Of a stretch of 9,597 nt of DNA, positions 1 to 5,723 are shown piece after piece. The notes beneath the pieces are model-generated. The model had not been told where the DNA came from. It was given only the letters and a program-made list of their open reading frames with translations, and ran no database searches. Origin of the DNA: an uncultured Collinsella sp. (GTDB taxonomy: Bacteria > Actinomycetota > Coriobacteriia > Coriobacteriales > Coriobacteriaceae); assembly GCA_958428675.1 (NCBI GenBank), contig CAUAGV010000056.1, positions 1-9,597 on the forward strand, read 5' to 3'. Each line of letters begins with the position of its first letter. The stretch's first letter is position 1. A program made the translations under genes and the position numbers.

Positions 1-1948
1 AGAGCGGGCGCGGTGCGACAAGCGAGGCGATGTCACCCATATCGAGCAGACGCCAGAGTCCAGGGGTGTAATTGCAACTGCAATTGCCGTTGAGATGCAG
101 CAGCGAGTCATCGACACCGTACAGATAGCCCGAGACAAACGCCTTGCGCACGCGCGGGTCGAGCGCGGCCAGATAGAGCGTCATGTACCCACCGCCCGAA
201 AAGCCAAAGCAGCCCAGGTCGTCCATGGCAATGTCGCCGCGTGTCTCCAAGTAATCAATCAAGCGCATGTTGTCCCAGGCGTTGAGGCCCGCGACCGTAA
301 GACCCAGCGGCTCGGCCATACGTGCTTGATTCAGACACGTACCGCGCAGGTAGCTGTTCTCGTCGTCGCCCTGACCCTTCCAGTCACGACGGTATCCCCA
401 ACCACGCGCATCGGGGCAGACGGTCACGTAACCCATGCGCGCCAAACGCAGACCGTAGTCGTAATTGAACTTACGCACGGCATCGTCGACCGCCGGCACG
501 CCCGCAACGCCGGCTATGCTTGCAGCACCCGCCCCCTGGTGACCATGCGGGCAGATATAGCAGCGCTTGAGTCCCCGCTCGTCAAGCTTGGGGCGGGACG
601 GCTCCAACAGGTAAAACGGCATCCACACATCGTGCTCAACCTGCAACACCGCATGAGTACGCACGATGCTGCCGGCAACCCGCACGCGATTGAGCTCACG
701 AATCTCAATCGGGGCGCGGTCCATAAGCGAAAGACCTAAAATATCGTACAGACGAGTCCTGGTCGCAGCCTTCCATGCCTCAAAGTCTGTGGGAGTCTTG
801 CCCGTAAATGCGGCCGAGCGCCCTTCGCACTTCAGGCGGGCGCGCAGCGCAGGTTCGTCCTCGTAGTACGTCTCGATGTGCACGGTGCGGCCATTGGCAG
901 ATAACCCGGCCGTCTCTATCGCATCACCGTCGCCGCCCTCGGGATCCCAACCATCCGTGCCGGCAAGCACTCGGCCACGCGCATAGCGCTCGGTATCCCG
1001 ATCGGTCAGGCAATGCGCCCACGGCGCCCAAGCGGCAGTATCACCCGCCGGGCCAAACAGGGTACCGCCGGCATACAGGGTGCCGTCATGTGCCGCTGGC
1101 TTATTCCAATCCCACCAGCCCTCGAGTGAAATATGGGGGCCCAGCCAGCATTCGAGCAAAACGGCCTGGGCCCACTCGCGCCAAGGACGGCCCAAGTAGA
1201 CCGATCCGGGGGCAATGCCCTCATCGGCTGTAAACGAACAGCCATGAAACACAAATCCGTACGGCTCGCCCTGAGGCGTGGAGGCTGCCGTTACATACCC
1301 GTTGACATCCATATCGCGGTTGAGCGAGCGAATCTCACACCCCTCAAAGTAGGCACGCGCGCCGCCAAAGATAAAGTCGACATCGCCCTCGATCCGGCAA
1401 CGTCGAAAATACTGGCGCCCCACGCGGCGCGGGGCGAACTGCTTGGGGCCTATAAAGCCGCCCGGCTTGGCCTCGCGCGGCGGCAGCGGCCCCAAAAAGA
1501 GCGTGTCCTGATGGCCCAGGATGCGGCAGGTATCGACCACCAGGCGGTCGCCGTCGGCATACAGGGCAATCGCCTGGCCGACCTCGCGACCGTCACCGGC
1601 GTCGTTTTCGATTGTTAGGCCCGCAAGCGTCACGTCGTCGGCATCGACCAGCACCGTGTACGTACGGAAGGTGCCGAGTCTTCCATCCTGGCCGCTACCA
1701 TCTTCCGAAGGCATCTTGGCACCCAGGTCGCCCACGATACGCACGCTGTCGGCCGTCTCGCCCTCGAGCGTCACATACGGACGACGAATTTCGACCTGTT
1801 CGCGGTACTCGCCCGGCGCCACCAGCACGCGCACCGGCACGGTCGCATCGGGCACACACCGCTCCGCCGCCTCGAGCGCCGCCGAAATGCTGCGATACGC
1901 GCCTTCGCGTTCGAGCGATACCTCAAAGAGCTGTTCTTTACCACTCAT
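1..1948 (-). CDS. Two-module pectin esterase: CE8 pectin methylesterase fused to an alpha/beta-hydrolase esterase (partial, C-terminus beyond window)
   Basis: The minus frame is open from ATG 1948 to the left edge: 649 codons with no stop. Residues 1 to about 310 form a pectin methylesterase (CE8 beta-helix). Visible motifs are APGEY (44-48), GQAIAL with Gln125, GHQDTLF with Gln147 and Asp148, EGDVDFIFG with catalytic Asp191, and LGRPW with Arg254. This family removes methyl esters from polygalacturonate. After a linker, residues of about 390-649 form an alpha/beta hydrolase: PHGHQG (467-472, probable oxyanion region), DARGWGY (513-519), nucleophile elbow GFSGGG with Ser584, and the late ASLVAPRPL (641-649). 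The catalytic His, and probably the acid residue, lie outside the window. The second module resembles acetyl-xylan-esterase or dienelactone-hydrolase-like proteins; a second pectin esterase activity (acetyl, or a CE19-type methyl esterase) is inference. There is no signal peptide (MSGKEQLFEV), so it should be cytosolic. The start is fixed by an in-frame TGA two codons upstream; the RBS is weak. It follows the GH28 gene by 131 bases. Confidence 0.9.
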   Translation of the reverse strand, partial: MSGKEQLFEVSLEREGAYRSISAALEAAERCVPDATVPVRVLVAPGEYREQVEIRRPYVTLEGETADSVRIVGDLGAKMPSEDGSGQDGRLGTFRTYTVLVDADDVTLAGLTIENDAGDGREVGQAIALYADGDRLVVDTCRILGHQDTLFLGPLPPREAKPGGFIGPKQFAPRRVGRQYFRRCRIEGDVDFIFGGARAYFEGCEIRSLNRDMDVNGYVTAASTPQGEPYGFVFHGCSFTADEGIAPGSVYLGRPWREWAQAVLLECWLGPHISLEGWWDWNKPAAHDGTLYAGGTLFGPAGDTAAWAPWAHCLTDRDTERYARGRVLAGTDGWDPEGGDGDAIETAGLSANGRTVHIETYYEDEPALRARLKCEGRSAAFTGKTPTDFEAWKAATRTRLYDILGLSLMDRAPIEIRELNRVRVAGSIVRTHAVLQVEHDVWMPFYLLEPSRPKLDERGLKRCYICPHGHQGAGAASIAGVAGVPAVDDAVRKFNYDYGLRLARMGYVTVCPDARGWGYRRDWKGQGDDENSYLRGTCLNQARMAEPLGLTVAGLNAWDNMRLIDYLETRGDIAMDDLGCFGFSGGGYMTLYLAALDPRVRKAFVSGYLYGVDDSLLHLNGNCSCNYTPGLWRLLDMGDIASLVAPRPL

Positions 1949-1955
1949 CTGTCAT
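1938..1955 (-). other. Possible five-codon leader ORF (MTDEW) overlapping the esterase start
   Basis: An ATG seven bases upstream of the esterase start opens a different frame reading Met-Thr-Asp-Glu-Trp and then TAA. Its stop lies inside the first codons of the esterase gene. The nearest purine-rich stretch (AGAAAG) is better spaced for this ATG than for the esterase ATG. It could give translational coupling or restrain esterase synthesis. A chance occurrence is equally possible. Confidence 0.25.
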
Positions 1956-2006
1956 TACGCTTTCTGTCACACAACACCCACCATGCAATACCGGCACCTA
2001 TAGATT

Positions 2007-2042
2007 GCGTGCGACAGCCGGGCAGACCCGACCGTCGCACGC
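2007..2042 (-). terminator. Hairpin in the gap between the GH28 and esterase genes, without a T-tract
   Basis: A perfect 9-bp outer stem (2007-2015 with 2034-2042) encloses a 4-bp inner stem (2019-2022 with 2027-2030) around a tetraloop. In the minus direction it is followed by AATCTATAGG and not by a run of T. It is therefore at best a weak terminator, and more likely a processing or mRNA-stability element inside an operon. It lies 59 bases upstream of the esterase start codon. Confidence 0.45.
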
Positions 2043-2079
2043 CTCAACATGCCGTATTCACTTGTGCAGGAGCACTACC

Positions 2080-3675
2080 CTACGCGCGGATAACCTTGTC
2101 GACGTTTTGCAGCTGCAGCTCGTCGCCATCCTGACCCTCGATCACCACATTTTGCAGGTCGAGCACGGCAACGTTTTGCGCAATAATGCCCTGGCGCACC
2201 ATCGGTTCCACGCCACAGGCCATGGCCGGCACGAAGGGCTCGGCATCGTCGGCAAAGGTGACGTGAATATCTTGGAACGTCAGGCGCGTCACCTTGCTCT
2301 CGGGAAGGCCCGTGATATAGGCCGCGGCCGCATGGCAGTTGGTGGCCTCGATATTGCAAAACGTCGTGGCACCAAAGCCGGGCGTGCGGTCGTCGACGGG
2401 CAGCGCCTCGCGAGACTGCACGTAGTCGGTCTTGCCGTCCTTGTCGCAGAAGTAGAACGAGTTGACCACGAAGGGCGTGAGCACCTTGTCCATGCGAATG
2501 TGCTCGAAGGTGATGCCCTCGTTGACGGCGTCCTTGCCGCGGCCGCGGCGGGTCTTGACGCGCAGGCCGCGGTCGGTGCGCTCAAAGAGGCACTTGCTCA
2601 CGGTAAGGTCCTTGATGCCGCCGGCAGCCTCTGAACCCAGGACCACGGCGCCGTGACCATCGTGCATGTAGCAGTGAGAGATCAGCACGTCGTGCGTGGC
2701 GGGACGAAGCTCGGGCTCAATGCCCAGCTTGCCGCTCTTGATGGCGATGCAGTCGTCGCCCACCGAGAACTGACAGCCAAGGATGCGGACAAAGCCGCAG
2801 CTCTCGGGATCGAAACCGTCGGTGTTGTGGGAGTTCTTGGGGCCCTCGATGGACAGGCAGAGCGCATCGACGTGCTCGCACAGGATGGGGTGGATGTTCC
2901 ACGCCGGGCTGTTGCGGACGGTGAAGCCGGCCAAGCTCACGTTTTGGCACTCGGACAGGAAAATCATGCGCGGGCGGGCGACCTCGCGGCCCTCCTCAGG
3001 ACGGAAGATGTTCTTAAAGTCCTTGTTCCACCAGTTGTCCTCGGCAAAATCAGTCTGACCGTCGATCGCGCCGCGACCATAGATGCACACGTCGTGCACG
3101 CTCAGACCCGTAAAGGTAGAGCAGTATGTCGAGAAGCTCTCGCCCTCCCAGCGGCCCAGGGGCAGCATATCGGTGCCAGCATACCCAGCACCCTCGTCGC
3201 CCGTGACCGTGCCCGGAATGTAGGCAAGCGCCGCACGATCGTGGCGAGCCAGCAGCACCGCTCCCTCGGCGAGCTCGATGTTGATATTGCTCTTAAGGAA
3301 GAGGGACTTGATACGATAGCTGCCGGCGGGAATCAGCACGCGCCCGTCCTTGGGACAGGCCATGATGGCAGCCTGGATGTTGGTGGTGTCATCATGCTCG
3401 GCATCGCCCTTGGCGCCACAGTCGCGAACGTTGATGGTAAAAGGCTCAGCCGGCGTGGTGACACCTACGCTCAGCTCACGCTCGCCACAAACAAAACGAA
3501 CCAGGTTGCGCTTGCCGGGGGTCAGGCCGTCGAGATAGGTCTCGACCGTATTCGTGGTACCGGCGGGCTCGTCGTTGACAAAGATCTCCCACGTATCGGC
3601 ACAGGTAAAGTAGCCGCCGTCGTCAAGCTCGATCACGGCCGCGCGGGCGTTGCGCCAGATAACGTTCGTCTCCAT
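2080..3675 (-). CDS. GH28 polygalacturonase with N-terminal FN3-like domain, cytosolic (probably exo-acting)
   Basis: This 531-residue glycoside hydrolase family 28 enzyme hydrolyses alpha-1,4 bonds between galacturonate units. Residues of about 1-75 look like a fibronectin-III-like beta domain. The beta-helix begins at FTINVRDCGAKGD and AIMACPKDGRVLIPAG. All four GH28 signatures are present: NTDGFD (Asp286), GDDC (Asp307 and Asp308), GHG (His341) and RVK (Arg372, Lys374). The FN3-plus-GH28 layout is known from exo-polygalacturonases, so exo action on oligogalacturonides is the likely mode, though endo action or another galacturonan substrate is not excluded. No signal peptide is visible (METNVIWRNARAAVIEL), which places it in the cytosol. 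The start is ATG 3675, preceded at good spacing by GAGGGAG. An in-frame TTG at 3690 overlaps that Shine-Dalgarno site and is rejected. The gene follows the transporter terminator and precedes the CE8-fusion esterase, so the two probably share a transcript. Confidence 0.93.
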   Translation of the reverse strand: METNVIWRNARAAVIELDDGGYFTCADTWEIFVNDEPAGTTNTVETYLDGLTPGKRNLVRFVCGERELSVGVTTPAEPFTINVRDCGAKGDAEHDDTTNIQAAIMACPKDGRVLIPAGSYRIKSLFLKSNINIELAEGAVLLARHDRAALAYIPGTVTGDEGAGYAGTDMLPLGRWEGESFSTYCSTFTGLSVHDVCIYGRGAIDGQTDFAEDNWWNKDFKNIFRPEEGREVARPRMIFLSECQNVSLAGFTVRNSPAWNIHPILCEHVDALCLSIEGPKNSHNTDGFDPESCGFVRILGCQFSVGDDCIAIKSGKLGIEPELRPATHDVLISHCYMHDGHGAVVLGSEAAGGIKDLTVSKCLFERTDRGLRVKTRRGRGKDAVNEGITFEHIRMDKVLTPFVVNSFYFCDKDGKTDYVQSREALPVDDRTPGFGATTFCNIEATNCHAAAAYITGLPESKVTRLTFQDIHVTFADDAEPFVPAMACGVEPMVRQGIIAQNVAVLDLQNVVIEGQDGDELQLQNVDKVIRA

Positions 3676-3723
3676 GGATTTCTCCCTCAAAAAGATGCTC
3701 TAAAGGCAAATTGTACGCTGTTG

Positions 3724-3767
3724 AAAAAGGGCCGTGCCTGCCGGCGGAATTCCGGTGGCACGGCCCT
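3724..3767 (-). terminator. Strong rho-independent terminator after the transporter gene
   Basis: An 11-bp perfect stem (3728-3738 with 3757-3767) carries a second 4-bp stem (3741-3744 with 3752-3755) above it. In the minus direction it is followed directly by a run of five T (3724-3728, the first of which closes the stem). It lies 23 bases past the transporter stop codon and only 48 bases before the GH28 start codon. The pectin enzyme genes must therefore depend on read-through or on their own promoter. Confidence 0.85.
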
Positions 3768-3790
3768 GTGATTTGGACGATATGTCGGCC

Positions 3791-5350
3791 TTACTCGGCG
3801 GGGGTTACGCTACCGTCCTGGAAGCCAACGTTGTTGTGGGCAAAGCAGTCCTCGTACTTAAAGCCGGAGAGCTCCTCGCAAAGCGCCTTGACCTCGGGCT
3901 TGACGTCGGCCATCTTGCCGCCCTCCTTGACGCGGCGGATCTCGTCGCAAAGGACGTCGCACTGCTCCTTGTCGATCTTGATGCCGCGGGCAAGGACAGC
4001 CGCGAGCAGGAAGAAGCCGGCGCAGCCGATGAGCATGTAGCCGCAGATGTACAGAGGCACGGTGGCGGGCTGGGTCACAGCGTCGCTGTTGCCGGCGGTC
4101 TGAATGAAGCCGGAGGCAGCAAGGACGATGGCCCATGCGTTAACGGCGATAGCCTGGGCGATCTGCTGGCAGAGCTGCTGAGCGGAGCTGTAGATGCCCT
4201 CGCGACGACGCAGGGTGATGAGCTCATCGACATCGGGGATGTAGTTGAGCAGAACATCGGGCAGGTACTGGAAGCCGACGTAGAAGAACTTCCAGATGGC
4301 GAAGATGATGGGGTAGGCGATCATGGCGATGGCGACCGTGGAGGTGCCATTGATCTGACCAAAGGCGAAGTAGTTGTAGGCGATGATGCACGCAGCGCAA
4401 CCGACGTTGGCCAGGTACCAAGACTTGTGGAAGCCCTTCTTGGCCATGAGAGCGACCCAGATGGCGGTGCAGACGATAGCGACGACCTTGCCAGGCATCT
4501 CCATCACGGACTCGTAGGACTTAGGAATCTGCAGGCAGTAGACGATGAAGAAGGACAGGCAGGCAGACCAGCAGGCAGCAGCGAGCTTCGTGGAGACCTG
4601 TGCGTACAGGACCTTGCGGAAGGACTTGTTGCGGAAGGTGGAGACAACGTCGATGAAGAACTTCTTGATACCCTCGCCGACGCTCTCGATCTTCTCCTGA
4701 GCGACCTCCTCGGGGGTGTGCTCCCACGTGGACAGGTACACGCACAGCAGCGAGATTGCCATGACCGAAGCGTTGATCGTAGCGATGATGAAGTAGCTGA
4801 ACGGGTTGGTCTCGCCGAAGGTGCCAAAGCCAAAGCCGACGAGTGCTGCCATCAGGAAGCCGGCGGCGTTACCAAAGAGGTGCTTGTAGCCGGTGAGGTA
4901 CGTACGCTCCTTGAAGTCGTCGGTCATCTCGATGGTAAGCGGCGACAGGTTGGCGGTGCAGAACGTGTACGCGACGTTGTAGATCAGGTACAGCACAAAG
5001 TAGTACGGGAAACCAAACGGCGTAGCCACAAAGATGAGCGGCTCGGCGACCATCATCGGGATAGCCAGCAAAATCCAGAAACGGCGGCGGCCAAAGATGC
5101 GGCCAATCTTGGTGGCATAGAAGTTATCAGCCACAAAACCCATCAGCGGGCAAAGAATGGCGTTGAGGTAGATGGCGAACGAGCTGATCAGCGCAGCCTC
5201 GCCTGCGGACAGACCGCACTCCGTGGACAGGAACAGCACCATGTAGCTGTGCGTAAAGCTCAGGGCACCGGAGTTGAGCATGCCGCCCATACCAAAGCCC
5301 AAGCGCGTCCAGAATGTGATCTTGCGCTTTTTACCGATCTTGTTAGTCAT
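3791..5350 (-). CDS. GPH-family (MFS_2) sugar transporter, probable galacturonate or oligogalacturonide importer
   Basis: The product has 519 residues and about 12 hydrophobic segments, fitting the glycoside-pentoside-hexuronide:cation symporter family (MelB, UidB and TogT-like). Two family loops are recognisable. One is GFVADNFYATKIGRIFGRRR at 71-90, matching the G-x3-D...G-x-x-R loop after TM2. The other is EMTDDFKERTYLTGYKHLFG at 141-160, matching the TDD-x-KERT loop. The last 60 or so residues form a soluble tail, IKIDKEQCDVLCDEIRR...CEELSGFKYEDCF, with several Cys; a similar tail occurs in other transporters of this group as I recall them. The substrate is inferred from the neighbours. 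As both pectin enzymes are cytosolic, import of short oligogalacturonides seems more likely than galacturonate alone. ATG 5350 is chosen because AGAGGGAG sits just upstream. Extending to the ATG at 5419 would add 23 hydrophilic residues without a good RBS. The gene is closed by its own terminator. Confidence 0.9.
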   Translation of the reverse strand: MTNKIGKKRKITFWTRLGFGMGGMLNSGALSFTHSYMVLFLSTECGLSAGEAALISSFAIYLNAILCPLMGFVADNFYATKIGRIFGRRRFWILLAIPMMVAEPLIFVATPFGFPYYFVLYLIYNVAYTFCTANLSPLTIEMTDDFKERTYLTGYKHLFGNAAGFLMAALVGFGFGTFGETNPFSYFIIATINASVMAISLLCVYLSTWEHTPEEVAQEKIESVGEGIKKFFIDVVSTFRNKSFRKVLYAQVSTKLAAACWSACLSFFIVYCLQIPKSYESVMEMPGKVVAIVCTAIWVALMAKKGFHKSWYLANVGCAACIIAYNYFAFGQINGTSTVAIAMIAYPIIFAIWKFFYVGFQYLPDVLLNYIPDVDELITLRRREGIYSSAQQLCQQIAQAIAVNAWAIVLAASGFIQTAGNSDAVTQPATVPLYICGYMLIGCAGFFLLAAVLARGIKIDKEQCDVLCDEIRRVKEGGKMADVKPEVKALCEELSGFKYEDCFAHNNVGFQDGSVTPAE

Positions 5351-5373
5351 CGAGCTCCCTCTCTTTTCTCGAT

Positions 5374-5390
5374 TGTCTTGGAACAAGACA
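5374..5390 (-). other. Small hairpin in the transporter mRNA leader
   Basis: A 7-bp perfect inverted repeat, TGTCTTG and CAAGACA, is separated by a 3-base loop. It lies just upstream of the transporter Shine-Dalgarno site (about 5354-5362). It would be within a leader of about 90 nt if the promoter at 5446-5474 is used. A role in mRNA stability or translation is possible. The stem is short, and I see no known riboswitch or attenuator fold. Confidence 0.3.
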
Positions 5391-5430
5391 TTGGAGTCCA
5401 TACCGACGTCTGTCTGCATGCCGTTCAGGG

Positions 5431-5440
5431 TGAACGTTTA
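5431..5440. promoter_or_regulatory. LacI-type operator O1 (TGAACGTTTA)
   Basis: This is a one-mismatch copy of the palindrome TGAACGTTCA. The same GG prefix precedes all three copies. A central CG in a symmetric site is typical of LacI-family operators, which control uronate genes in many Gram-positive bacteria. It would cover the predicted transcription start of the transporter promoter, so binding should block initiation. A GTTCA-GGG-TGAAC inverted repeat overlaps its left side (5423-5435). Confidence 0.65.
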
Positions 5441-5445
5441 GTTAG

Positions 5446-5474
5446 ATTATGCGCGATTGCTTATGAAAGGTGAA
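5446..5474 (-). promoter_or_regulatory. Predicted transporter promoter between operators O1 and O2
   Basis: Reading the minus strand, a -35 of TTCACC (5469-5474, 4 of 6 matches) and a -10 of CATAAT (5446-5451, 5 of 6) are separated by 17 bases. The -35 lies within the right arm of operator O2, and the start site falls in operator O1. A second -10 candidate, GATAAT (5488-5493), lies 42 bases upstream and would start at the edge of O2, but its -35 (ACGGCA) is poor. Confidence 0.5.
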
Positions 5475-5480
5475 CGTTCA
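5471..5480. promoter_or_regulatory. LacI-type operator O2 (TGAACGTTCA, perfect palindrome)
   Basis: This is the best copy of the set. The flanking G and C extend it to a 12-bp perfect palindrome, GTGAACGTTCAC (5470-5481). It overlaps the predicted -35 of the transporter promoter. Its centre is exactly 40 bases from O1. The DNA-binding protein is not encoded in this window. Confidence 0.7.
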
Positions 5481-5512
5481 CTTGTATATTATCCTTGAAC
5501 GGTCGTTTTTTG

Positions 5513-5523
5513 CCGTTAAACGG
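5513..5523. promoter_or_regulatory. Short inverted repeat CCGTTAAACGG, possible extra protein-binding site
   Basis: Five-base arms flank a central A in the control region upstream of the transporter. It shares the GTT/AAC core of the three operators but has different half-site spacing. It may be a degenerate operator, a site for another regulator, or chance. Confidence 0.3.
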
Positions 5524-5590
5524 ACATCTGACTTGAAAAAAATCACGATTACATGGGTATTGAGTGGGTTTAAATTTGAGGTCGATTAGG

Positions 5591-5600
5591 TGAACGTTTA
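5591..5600. promoter_or_regulatory. LacI-type operator O3 (TGAACGTTTA), upstream auxiliary site
   Basis: The ten bases are identical to O1, including the GG prefix. Its centre is 120 bases from O2 and 160 from O1. It sits upstream of any transporter promoter I can see, and no gene starts near it on the plus strand. A role as an auxiliary site for repressor looping, as in other LacI-family systems, is the simplest inference. Confidence 0.6.
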
Positions 5601-5655
5601 TTGTTTTCGCCGCTCCCGTACCCTCAGAAAGACACGCCCGAACAGGCAGAACAAA

Positions 5656-5691
5656 CATGGCCCCGCCGGGAACACTCCCGACGGGGCCATG
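5656..5691 (-). terminator. Strong terminator ending the uxaCBA transcript
   Basis: A 10-bp perfect stem (5656-5665 with 5682-5691) continues, after one mismatch, into a 4-bp stem (5667-5670 with 5677-5680) with a 6-base loop. In the minus direction it is followed by TTTGTTCTG, a moderate T-tract. It begins 32 bases after the uxaA stop codon. It separates the uxa operon from the transporter control region. Confidence 0.8.
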
Positions 5692-5723
5692 GTCAATAGT
5701 GCCCTATGCGAACCCATTTACCG

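Noticed and set aside
1..1948. Possible frameshift or pseudogene in the first gene
   Set aside because: I followed the codon phase from ATG 1948 at several points to base 1 and found it continuous for 649 codons. The gene is simply cut by the window edge.
95..2634. Several overlapping plus-strand open frames (95-739, 808-1233, 1133-1618, 1612-2634)
   Set aside because: They overlap the continuous minus-strand CE8-esterase frame, with the last one also overlapping the end of GH28. They carry no known motif, whereas the minus frame has clear catalytic motifs over the whole stretch.
3676..3690. Upstream TTG start for GH28, adding five residues
   Set aside because: The TTG falls inside the GAGGGAG Shine-Dalgarno sequence that serves ATG 3675.
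2653..3771. A plus-strand open frame of 372 codons over GH28 and the terminator
   Set aside because: It is antisense to the GH28 catalytic domain and runs through the terminator hairpin; no domain is recognisable.
5351..5419. Upstream ATG start for the transporter, adding 23 residues
   Set aside because: It would lie close to the predicted operator O1 and transcription start, has no good RBS, and adds a hydrophilic stretch that is not expected in the family.
3734..5473. A plus-strand open frame of 579 codons across the transporter
   Set aside because: It lies exactly antisense to a clear GPH transporter, its translation is low-complexity and rich in Asp, Gly and Val, and it matches no family. 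It is a by-product of the biased third codon positions.
5461..5658. A 65-codon minus-strand open frame in the control region
   Set aside because: It begins inside the uxaA terminator, runs through two operators and the predicted -35, and shows no family resemblance.
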